From Hydractinia symbiolongicarpus (Eukaryota; Cnidaria; Hydrozoa; Anthoathecata; Hydractiniidae), in contig NC_079882.1 in assembly GCF_029227915.1 (NCBI RefSeq), positions 7,130,001 to 7,194,000 on the forward strand: a DNA stretch of 64,000 bases. The letters run 5' to 3'. Every line of letters begins with the position of its first letter. The first letter of the stretch is position 1. Under the pieces are notes generated by a model. It was not told the DNA's origin and made no database searches. It worked only from the letters and a program-made list of their open reading frames with translations. Positions 25,291-35,908 of the stretch are shown here, piece by piece. The translations under genes and the position numbers were made by a program.

Positions 25291-25487
25291 TTTCAATCGC
25301 AAGACTTTCAACCATGAATGGCTGTGTTTTTTGTTAGCACGTTTTGTTTGCGTTTGTTGTAAGATATAATGTCACTTGTGTGCTTTATCTTCAGAGCTTC
25401 ATGCACCAAACCTCTTCGAATGTTTGGCACGATAACACAACGAATAAGCAGGTTGTCATCAAATGTTTTGGTAGCGAACGGAAATTC

Positions 25488-25760
25488 TTAGAGCCCCCAG
25501 GGCTTCTTGTTATATTTAAAGACGCTATACCACTTCAAGTAGCTGAAGATGGACATTGCACATCTGGGAAGAAAGATCAAATTGACATTCTGGAAATCCT
25601 TTTGGAGTGTTTCATAAGGACAAGGTTGCATTATCGAGAAAACGAATAACGTTTCTACATCTTCAAACCGCATTTTTTGATCAAGATGTCTCAAGCTCAG
25701 GATCAAGAAGTTTCATCATTTCTGTTCTCATCCCAGTCGTTTCGTTTGAAAAGCAATGTA
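25488..25760 (-). pseudogene. DDE-domain fragment of pogo/Tigger transposase
   Basis: The minus-strand frame at 25488-25706 reads LDQKMRFEDVETLFVF, then NVNLIFLP and VFKYNKK, which follow the pogo DDE_1 order LDrKMr...kvLLfiDNa...NVkLiFLP...GVI.sFKy.Y. In another frame the same DNA gives RFLDNAT, the expected second catalytic Asp-Asn motif, so a frameshift separates them. The QPLDQG block is not preserved. Clearly inactive. Confidence 0.7.
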
Positions 25761-26142
25761 CCATACTTGATCTAGTTTTATCCAGCATAGTTTTAAAGTA
25801 TCTCGGTTATTTACTTCTCCATATTACAACGGGTTAAATATTGTTCTGTGGATATCGTTATTACTGGAAAACGCATAATTCGTAGAGGTGGATATAGTTT
25901 GGAAATTCCCTAGGATTTTTATTTTTTTCTGTGTCTGCTATTGAAAGGAACGTTCTAGGCAAAAATGTCAATCAGGAGCCTAAAAAATGTCTGTTATGGA
26001 GAGGTGTCTGCTATAACGTGTCCGGTACATAATGATTTTCTTATGAAAGTTTGACCGTAATTCCATCCGTTCTTTAAAAAAATGTCCGCCGTGAATATGT
26101 GTCCGCTATATAGGATGTCCGCTATAAGGGAGTTTTACTGTA

Positions 26143-29100
26143 GTCTCTATAATAATAGACATTGGCTGTCTATAGGCTAAAACTGAGTCATGCTAAACCA
26201 CGCACAAAATCTTTAAGTTACAAACAACAAATGCGATATCGTCTTATCGACTTTGCTCTGATGGGCGAACTCCCGTGGATTTCTACGAATTAGTATGAAT
26301 ATATTTTGATCAAACTTTGGAAACAGTGCTTTTATGAAACCAATTATTAAAAAATAAGAAAGAAAAAAAGGTCATAAGCATTTCCGTTCGCTTTGTAGTA
26401 TGAAATAACTTAATTTGTAACGTCTCAGCAAAACCTTTTAATTAAAGTAACTAATTATAAATTTCAGGTAGCTAATAACAGTACATATTATTTTAATGGT
26501 ATTTTTTTCATCAAGCAGCAGTTGTAAAGAAAGTCGTACGTCATAAATGTCATAAAATGACTTTATTGGATTTTGCAATTTCGTAAATGCTTTCATACAC
26601 GATAAGGTAGAAGGTAGAATGAGTTAAATGAGGTCAATGTTCTATTTTTAATTTACAGCTCGCATCATTCTTTTAGTTCCAGCTAATTGGTACGCTATCA
26701 AGAAACTGCCATCTGGTTGTGGGAGGATACTCAATATCATTAGAAATAGAGATTAGAAAGGTATTTAAAACCATCTATGTCCAAAGGGTTTCTTGCCATA
26801 TATAATTTGGCAAAATTCTGTTGCATTAAATTAAAATGTAACGTCTCTAATTCGTTCATATGACATCATAATTTACACTTGCTGAAAAACAACCGGAAAA
26901 GAAACGACTAGTCTTTTATTGCATAATTAAGAGAAATACGCATTATCAAAATATTAATTGCTTTGTGCATATTTAATTTTAATTGCTTAATACTATTGAA
27001 GATTACAGTAAAAGAGGGATTAAACAGGAAAATCTTTTCTGAAAATTTAATAAATGTTTTATCCCCTTTTTGGTGAAACGCACTTATGAAATATTTTGTA
27101 GCTATAAATATCCAATGCGACATGTATGACGGCTGTATGACGGCTGTATGACGGCTGTATGACGGCTGAATCTAACCTTAAGGGTGAAATAACTTGTTTT
27201 CACAAAGTATATTTGCAAAACAAATGCTTTTTTGAACGTTTAACTATTTTAACGCAGGTTTCCAGGCTAGAAAACATCTTGGTAAAAAATAAAGTACCCC
27301 AACAATACAGGGATTTGTGAATTAATTACAATCATACATTGATGATATCTATACATGGAAAATTATTGAATAGATTACGAAGAATAAAAATTAATTATGC
27401 AATTAAATGCGTAACTATACGTCAATGAAAATAGTTTTTTTAAATTTATGCGTCATAATGTGCATAATTAAACCATAAAGGATCATATATGCAATAAATT
27501 ATGATTTACGTCCTAAATAGGGTATAAATCAACCCTTTTATCATCTACATGTCATAATATGCATAATTTTAAGTTCGTCATTAATTTTCGTAGAAATTTC
27601 TTACTTTTGTCGTCAGAGGTTACTATTCTGGGTATATACGAGATTTGAAATCCCTCTTCATAGAAATTTCGAATGGAACAAAACTAAAGTTTCCTTTTTT
27701 GGACTTTTCTTGCAAAGGATTGGCAAATATATGCGGAAGTGGAAAAAAAAAAGAGTTCTTTAATTTTTTTCCTGTAGAGAGATGTGCGTCACTGAAACTA
27801 AAATTATTGATTCAAAACATAGAAAAAACTTACCAATACTTCCTGAGACACCCTAGCTTAAGGAAACTTCTAAAGAAATAAATTCCAAAAAAAATGTTTT
27901 TTTGACCAACCTGCACTTTAAGTTTCAGGATAGTTTTTACAGGAAAAATATAAATTAACCTTAAATTAATTTCCTCCCGCTGTGCAATAAAATTTAGAAC
28001 GCCACTCTATTTAAAATCTATTTGTAAATTGAAAAAAATGAATTTTACATTGAATGTTGTGATCATTTTGTGGTAACTTTATCAATAACTTACACAGGAA
28101 GTTGTCCTATTAAATTATGTAAGACCTAATTATAGCGCTGATTTGGAAAACTTCTCGTCTTCCTGATCTTACTTTAGTTCTAAGTTCTAAATAATCGTAA
28201 AAAAAACATAACTACTATTCTTGTAAACTATTTTTTTTCTTCACTTTATGTGACTGTATTGTGCTTCTGATAATCTTTTACACAGAAATAATCACGTCAT
28301 GACGTAACCGCCAGGGACACACTCTCTCTCTCACCCCTCATTATTTGTTGTTGCTTCAAGAATAAGTTTCAGAGATAATTTACTACATAAAGCTTTTTTT
28401 AGCAACTTCAGAAGTTAAAATTTGAAAACTTATTTGAGTCACTATACCTGCCTCCCCCCAAAAGTTATTTTTTGTTTATTCTGTTTGCAAAATACAGCAT
28501 TATCTCCCAGTTAGCCATGAACCATCAGAATTTACAGGTTAGTAGAAACTTAAAAACAATATGAAAATTTTCCTTCAACGTTGCATAACTTACTGATTCC
28601 TTGAACTAACGAGGTTTATCTGAAAGTCAAGTCAAAGTTAAAGAAGTACTTTGGGACCATTTAATAATTACGTAACACCCAAATTCGCTTTTTTTTAAAA
28701 ATCACCTTCCCCCACCTCTTGTAACGCATCGTAACAAATAAAGTATTCTTTGTTGCTATACTGCATGGTTATGATATATGCTGAGTTATATTTATCTATA
28801 AGGAAGCTTTATGCCTAATTTTTTAGGTTCTATACCTCTCAGAGCTTTAGATATTGGCTATTACTTGAAACCACCCCTAAAATATTTATGAAATCCTTAT
28901 AATTTCGTTAATTGTAAGGGACAATGTTAGAAGTTTTAGGGAAATAAGTGAACACAAACACGCTCAATGAAGATAGCAATTCACTAATATCAGTATATAT
29001 TAGTAACATATTCACCAACTGCATACTCTCCTGCTTTTTTTTATAATTTCAAATGTAATACATATTAGGATTCCTACGCTGCTTAAATCGACTTAGGTTC

Positions 29101-31629
29101 AACATAGATATAAGTATAAGTAAAATATGTTTATCAAAACACTGGCAATTCCATTTTTTTTGAGTAGGGAACTTCCTTCCCAATGGTCTCATTTACTTTT
29201 TCTTTTATCTCTCATGTTCTTTCTTAGTCATCTTTCTGAACACAAAACCCCGCAATACGTGTTATAGCCACTTGTATTACGTGATGTGAAATGGACTCCC
29301 TGTGGATTTTATATCCTCGCCATCCAAATCTCGTAGCATGTTACAAAAATACACAAGGATTTAGTAGGGAACAGATGAACCTCCATCGCCACATTTATAA
29401 CATTTTTTGTTGGTAATTGCTAAATGAAGGAGCTCTTTTTTTGTTTGTTGTGCTAACACTGTTTAGATGGCAACACTGCCCTACAAATATACCCATTACG
29501 CTGTTGCACATATTTTGTGTGGTAACCACGCCTACAAAAAAACTATGGAAATAAGAATTTATTTATTTCACGAATTTGCGAGAATTAAAGTTTAAAATTC
29601 AAGATTCCTGTCTGTATTTGCAGCAATACATTTTTTAGCTTAAAGCATCTATGACGTCATTGCTTACATGGTCAAGTGTTTTCATTTAAATATTACATAA
29701 AAAATTAAATGCTTCCCAATCAACAGGTGTAAAATATACTACCATTTCCATACCATTAGTCATTATCCTCTGCCCTGGGCAGGATTAGGAATCAGGATAG
29801 ATTTTTGTTTTATCATGCACACGCTCTCCATCGCACTGTTAAAATAAAGAAATTTGCACTAAAAAAATAAATCAGGGACGATTTACTACCATCCTGTTAT
29901 TTATAGTCGAGGAAAACTGGAGCACCTTGAAGTTGGGTATGAAAAGGGAAAAGTATTTGTTTTCGATTTCTACAGTACAACACTAAAAGGCTTAAATGTA
30001 ACTATACTACCCGTATAACATATATATTTTTTTTATTTTTTAATAAAAAAACAAAGACTAAATCCAGAAAGGTTTAAAAAACTAGATAAGAGCTACTTTG
30101 GGGACAATAAAAATATTCTATCTTATTTAATAGAAGGTCAAAACACAGTCAAAATTTTGCCTTAATAATTCAGCCATTCTCCATAAAGTAAACTCTATTT
30201 AATTTCGAAAGTGTTATAAAAGGCGTAAACCATTTTAAAAATCTTTGATAGTTTTTTGATGATTTATGAGAACCCAATAAGGAGGCACCTGTAATTTAAG
30301 CAGGTTTAACAAAGTCGCCAATAGATAACTTGCCAATGTTTGCAAAAGTTAAAAATTTTCTTTGCAAATGCGCTTCGCTTAAAATTAGGAAAATTCTTTA
30401 AGAAGTATTGAAAGATTATAGTTAAAATTTAATTCCAGTTCCTTTTGGATCTAATCATACCTAAAAAATCTTTAATCTTCATTAATAGCCATTTTACCCT
30501 GTGCGAGTCCTGCTTTTATACCTACAAAAAAGTGCCCTTTGTTCTCAAAATGAAATCAAAACAACTACGTCACGAGGAAAGTAAAATCTCGCTTAAAAAA
30601 GCCCATATTGCTCCCCAAAATTGCATGAACTCCTGATTTTCTACTTGACTATTGGTAATCACAGGAGAAATAAAAAAGTATGTTTTAATTTATATTTTAT
30701 GGTTGCAATTCTGTTCTTAGCTCCCATTTGAGTTACAGAATTATTTTTTTGAATATATTACAAAATTATAACAACAAAGAACACGGGTTAATTGAAAACA
30801 TGAGGTACCCCAATTGGAGTTGTGTTTGGGGTGGCAATTTTATTCTACAGACCGGAAAATTTTGTGAGCACTTTATGTGAGCACCTTTACCGTCACATTA
30901 GATTCGGACTGAATGATTTCCATTAGCGATAATTTTACATGTAAATAACTTGAAAAAAAGGGCCTTCCAATTCAATTTAATTCAATTCCAATTTATTTGC
31001 CACAGAAAAAGTAAGTATATACAATATAACAAGTTACATTAGTTATGGTTCAATGACTGGGGACCAACAGCATAGCGAGGCTAATAATAACGTATAGGCC
31101 GACAAATGGAATACATAGCTATACAAACAGACATACACATACACATACATCCCCCATGCAAAGTTTTAACAGCATATTTTCTAGACTATAGCTGTGTAAG
31201 AGCACTACGCCAAATACAATGTACAGTCAAACCTATACGAACCACACCGTACAACATTGCCCATCTTTACATAAAAGTGATCAACTTCACACAGCGGCTC
31301 AGTGGCGGATCTACGCGTTGTAAATCGAAGGTAAAAGTGAAGCTTCTTTTTCAGAGAAAACACACAAACAATTGTAGCTATATTTATTTTCGTTACCTCA
31401 TTTAGTTTGAGGAGAAAGCAACTAGTTGATGTATTGGTCACTTAAAATTTTCTTGACTAACCTAAACCATGGTCATCTTTTACGTGTAATTTAGTTAGCT
31501 CGAGTTTAGCCGTTATCGAGGACGACCGTTTTCGACAGAATATCAATTTTAACCTAGTTTTGGCCAGTATAGGATACAGGGTGAGATTAGAGACCAAAAA
31601 CCTTGAAAATTACAAAACAACCTAACTAC
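26143..31629. other. Intergenic, no gene recognised
   Basis: AT-rich sequence without a recognisable exon. It contains a short tandem repeat at 27124-27167 and dispersed low-complexity tracts. Small open frames (for example 30445-30636 and 31106-31405) have no family resemblance and are left uncalled. Confidence 0.6.
27124..27167. repeat. 11-bp tandem repeat, four units
   Basis: GTATGACGGCT is repeated four times without change. It is isolated in intergenic DNA. Confidence 0.95.
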
Positions 31630-31729
31630 CAACCTCGTCCCCATAGCTTTTTAAGTTTTTATATAGAACGGAACCTTCTTCAGGTTCTGTCCCATTATAA
31701 AAACCTAAAAAGTCCTGGGCACGAGGTTG
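31630..31729. mobile_element. Foldback MITE of the CAACCTCGTCCCC family
   Basis: This 100-bp element is a nearly complete palindrome. The left half CAACCTCGTCCCCATAGC, TTTTTAAGTTTTTATATAG and GAACGGAACC is mirrored by GGTTCTGTCCCATTATAAAA, ACCTAAAAAG and TCCTGGGCACGAGGTTG. No target-site duplication is visible. The transcript would fold into one long hairpin. Confidence 0.75.
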
Positions 31730-31741
31730 ACACAAGTATAA

Positions 31742-31860
31742 TAATGGTCTAAATATAAAAACTACTTTGTTTTCAACAAATATTAACAGAGGTTACACAA
31801 AAGCGTGTGCATAATTTTACTCAATTTTAACCTAAATCTGGTTCAAAATGAACTTTATAA
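31742..31860. repeat. Isolated diverged monomer of the 129-bp minisatellite
   Basis: GGTCTAAATATAAAAACTAC, TTTGTTTTCAACAAATATTA, ACAGAGGTTACACAAA and GTGTGCATA follow the same order as the minisatellite unit at 24240-25290 (GGTCCAAAAATTAAAACTAC and so on). A following TGGTTCAAAATGAAC looks like the start of the next unit. It lies just beyond the foldback MITE. Confidence 0.6.
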
Positions 31861-33600
31861 TTTCATGCCGATTGTGGACATACAGCGGATGTTGAACACG
31901 GAGCCGCTTGTTCTAATTTGAAGAAATGTTCTGTAAGGTACTCAAAATAAAAGAGCATAGGGTAGCTTCCCAATATTGGTTAATTACTCCATATTTTCTT
32001 AATGAGACACTCCAAATTATAGTTTTAGTTTGTTTTTTTAAATTTTAAAATTTTGGTTGATTAAAACTGTTTTCAAAATCGTCGAATGTTGCGAGAAATT
32101 TTCATTCAGGGAAAAATAGCAAAATATTTTTAGGCACCCACAGCTTTTTGTAATAATTATACAGTATAAAAAGTATTTACTACGCTGCCCAGATGTCGAC
32201 TAACTTTTTTCTATTAAATTATTTACCTCTAACATGAAGGCATTTTTATTTATTAATCTAATTTTTATGTATTATTTATTTTGTTTTTCATTATTTATCA
32301 AAAACAAAAAAGTACTCCGCGAAAAATGCAACAAGATTTTTTTATTGATTTTCGTTACACCTTTTACACTTTTCTCGTTTTTTTTTCTTTCCGCTGAAAA
32401 AGGAGTACACCGCATCTTTCCCTTTTATACTTTTCACCTGCGAAAATACTTTTTTTTCTTCTTATTTTTCTTTTCGTATAACAGAAGCGACATTATCGTT
32501 AACGGTTGTCGTGAAAAAACCTTCAATGTATTGTTCTCCACGTGGTTTGTTCAAAAGAAAAAAAATATGAGAACTGGATTTTTCACATTGGCGGTCTGAG
32601 AAGTGAGAAGAAAACGTTTTTCTTTTCACACAGTTTTAGCTTTTTTATTACAAGTCTGTAAAAAGCAGATAATCTCTCCCAATTCAAAGTTGTAGATACA
32701 AATATTTTTTTTCTTTGAAAGTAAGAGAAGAAAAGTTTTGCCATCAAATCGAAAACAATAACGTTAAAAAAAGCAGGTGCATAGGGAACCGCAAAAGGGC
32801 GGCAGATTTTTTCTTCTTCTTCCTCTTCTCCTTAAAAACAAAACTTCCTCTTTCTCGAGAAAGAAACCAAAGTTTCCCAAAATATTAAACGTATATATGT
32901 AAAAAATTATATTAAATTTTCACTCCGTCTGACCTTTAAACACTACATTTATATTTTATGAACCTAACAAGCAAACTTGATCAACTTATAAAATATGTAG
33001 AAAAAAATAACAAAGGGTCATGTTAAACATTTATTTCCCCCTGTTTATTTTCGTATCATACAAATACAAAACAAAATGAGCAACAGACATCATTCCTGCA
33101 CACACAAGAAAATCTTGAACGTGTTCTTTTTTCAAGGACGACGCTGGAATTGTATATTACAAAAAAAAATACGCCGCCATTTTGAAAACCAAAAAAACCA
33201 ATGTTTTTATATTTACTTATTTTTTTGCAATATGGACGTTCTACAAATAAAAAGTTTTTCATACATCATTTTACAACATTGAAATGTGCAATAAAAAGTA
33301 TATATTACAAGTTATTTACAATAATATTATAACAAAAAAGTCAAAGAAAAAAACGACAAAAAATACGGACAAAATAAACTAAAAAATGATTCCTAAAATT
33401 TCTAAAAAACCAAGTGTATTGTAAAACTATTTTCTCCAAATCTCGAATCCATGCTTGCTTATGTCTAACCTAATAAACAGCAATAAAATTTCAGTTTAAA
33501 GCTAACTTTATTTAGAATAAACATTATGAGACATCCTTACAACAGATTCTCAAAATGTTGAATATAGCTTGTCAGAATGAGTTGTAGTAGATACAAGGAG
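31861..33600. other. Downstream flank of POU4, no gene recognised
   Basis: Strongly AT-rich with long T and A runs. A 121-codon plus frame at 32234-32599 is dominated by Phe, Leu and Lys from poly-T and poly-A and is not called. Part of 33060-33620 is probably the POU4 3' UTR. Confidence 0.5.
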
Positions 33601-33626
33601 TAAAGAAGTTTTAAAAATATTTTCTT

Positions 33627-35908
33627 TTAATGAACGGAAAACTTCATTCTCTTTTTCTTTTGCCTTTGATTACAAAACCAAACACGGACCACGTTTTTCG
33701 ACAAGTCTAATTTTTCAGCGATGGCCGCGATTTTGTCACTCGAAGGGCGAGGCTGCATTGCAAAATATGCTTCTAAAGAACGCTTTTCAGCTGCTCCTAT
33801 CGAAGTGCGTTTTCGTTTTTTGTCGGCGTTTGGTAAGAACGCACTGTCTTTTGATTTCATTCGATTAGCTCTCTCAGCCTCGTCTAGCCAAGCGGACAAC
33901 ACTGGCTTTAGTGCCATCATGTTGTTATGACTCAAAGTTAGAGATTCGAATCGACATATCGTTGACTGACTAAGTGAGCCCACTCCAGGTAGTTTAAGAT
34001 GAGCGAGTGCACCACCGACATCAGCTTGCGTTACTCCCAGTTTGATGCGACGTTGTTTAAATCGTTCAGCAAACCATTCTAATTCTCTCGGAGTGCATTC
34101 GCTTTCTTGTCCAACCTGTGCGGCGGCCGCAGCAGCAGCTGCTGCCGCTGCAGCAAAAGTATTGTTGAAGGAACTGAAGTTCCCATTACTAAAAGATGAC
34201 GAAAACGAGGTGGATGTGGGTGAAAGAAGGTGGCTGCTTGAGTAATTTGAAGCGTTTGTAGTGACCGCTGATTGATGGTGGTCGTAAGAATTTTCAGAAG
34301 CATTTGGTTGTTGTAAAGTTGCGGTAATTTGATCCAATATATCATGCGGGTCGTATTGCGGGTCTGGGTTGGCTGCGTGTAAACTATGTAAAAAGGCTGT
34401 TGGCATTTTTGACGCCCCGCTGCCTTGTTTTGGCAAATATTTTGCCATCGAGTCTAATTGGGAGGACAATAGATGGCTTTCATCGAGATTTTCAAACATG
34501 CCGGATACCTAAAGAAAAACAACAAAACTTGAATAAATGAAGCACGCAATGCGGTTACTGTAGCAACAGAATTCGTAATCAAACTTAGCACGGTTGACAG
34601 AGAAACAACTCGCATTGAGTATTGTGTTGAAGCGTTTTTTCAAAACTTCACGTTAGTTCACTACACGAATTATGTTGAATAGATAATTGAGTTATAGAGT
34701 TGCAGGTAGCGCGTCGTTAAAAAATCAATAGTGGTCTTAAATTTTTAATGAAAGACATGAAGAATTTGAATGTTTCTATCCAGCGTTCTTCAAAATATGT
34801 AAAAAGCCGCTAGCTACATCAAATATATGAAAAACATGACTATGTGAAAAATGTTAAACCTTTTGCCACAAAAATATTTAATGTTCAAAAAAACTCACTT
34901 AAGCATATTTTTTTTTACTTACGAGTTTGTGGGCCAAGCTTTTATTATCTTCGATTAGCAAACGCGATTTAATATCTTCCATGTTCATTCCCGTTTGACG
35001 TTATATATTAGAACTTTAAACCGTCGAACAACGAAACGACGTGTCCGGCTCTCACAATGTGGTTGAATAAAATAAAATTTTCTTTTTCACAATATTTTCA
35101 AGTAGAATATATTGCCTTTTGTGTTGTGTTGTTTTTTTTTATTTTAATTTTGAACTTGTCGCGTAACAACGTGTTTTGTGCAAATTTCTTTTGTATATTC
35201 TTCTGTTCATTTCAAAAAATCTTTTGTGCTTCTAATTACGCACAATATAATACTTTAGGCTAGATACCATATGTGACCCTTACAATCAGACTACGGCCAT
35301 TTTCACAACAAAGTTAGCCAGATTGCTTCGAAAACTTTCTCTTTATAACAACAATGAACAACAAACATTTGTCTTCCTTTAAAAAAACAAACCTTTTTTT
35401 AGTTAGCTCAAAAAACTACAAAAATTCTCTTTTTATTTTAGATAGCTAGCTAGCTAAAGTTTTAAAAAACATAGAAAACTTTTTGTAGCCAAGTTTTATC
35501 GAGAACATTTAACCGCTGCTTCTTCCTTTTTCTTTTCTTTAAAATTTTTATTTTCTCTCGTTTAAAGCAAGCAAACATTAACGTTAAAAACACAAGGAAT
35601 GTTGCTGCAAAATTTTAATTTTAAATAAAAGAAAAAAATTGATCAGTAAACTTTCATATAAAATATTGATGCATTTTTTTTGTAGAGCGTTGTTAATAAT
35701 ACAGAGAAAAGGAAAGAATAATACAAAATTAATACAAAACAAAACTGAACAAATAAACGAAAATAACAGAATTGCGTACCTGGGAACCGATATTAGGGTG
35801 ACCAGTACCATTATGTAGAAGTGAGGGCGGTCCACGTGAGCCTAAACCACCCAAACTTTTGGCTAAAAAATCTCTCCCAATGTTTTCTGCTGTAAACATG
35901 TGCGACAT
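33627..35908 (-). CDS. POU4: POU class 4 homeodomain transcription factor (Brn-3/POU4)
   Basis: Exons 35780-35908 and 33627-34508 join at a codon boundary to give 336 residues. The second exon holds a serine- and asparagine-rich stretch, a run of 12 alanines, then a POU-specific domain (RELEWFAERFKQRRIKLGVT, GVGSLSQSTICRFESLTLSH) and a class-4 homeodomain (KKRKRTSIGAAEKRSLEAYF, RPSSDKIAAIAEKLDLSKN, VVRVWFCNQRQKKKRMKFS). VWFCNQR is the recognition helix. The very short linker rich in basic residues and the C-terminus ending just after the homeodomain are typical of POU4. The factor acts in the nucleus, and in animals the class specifies sensory neurons and related cells. The first exon encodes MSHMFTAENIGRDFLAKSLG followed by a glycine- and proline-rich piece; it has a good donor (CCCAG/GTACGC). 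A different possible first exon lies at 34923-34988. Introns are 1.27 kb and, with the alternative, 0.4 kb. Confidence 0.95.
34923..34988 (-). CDS. POU4: Possible alternative first coding exon of POU4
   Basis: This stretch opens MNMEDIKSRLLIEDNKSLAH and ends CTC followed by the strong donor GTAAGT, in the phase needed to splice to 34508 (VSGMFENLDES). An in-frame TAA lies shortly upstream, and no good acceptor precedes it, so it reads as a first exon rather than an internal one. Splicing from it would replace the 43-residue N-terminus with about 22 residues. This is inference from frame and splice signals only. Confidence 0.45.

Larger units (their letters stand above)
23303..26140 (-). mobile_element. 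Decayed pogo/Tigger-type DNA transposon
   Basis: The left end (TAGTGAAACCTTTTTATACT, then GGACACC) is an imperfect inverse of the right end (...GTCCGCTATAAGGGAGTTTTACTG). Each is bordered by TA (23301-23302 and 26141-26142), as expected for Tc1/pogo elements. The GTCCGCTATA motif repeats inside both ends. Two minus-strand transposase relics lie inside, and most of the middle is a minisatellite. The element is about 2.84 kb and cannot encode an active enzyme. Confidence 0.8.

Noticed and set aside
25344-25649. 101-codon plus-strand frame inside the pogo element
   Set aside because: It is the antisense shadow of the DDE transposase relic on the minus strand.
32234-32599. 121-codon plus-strand frame, rich in Phe, Leu and Lys
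   Set aside because: Composition follows poly-T and poly-A runs; it looks like low-complexity sequence rather than a membrane protein.
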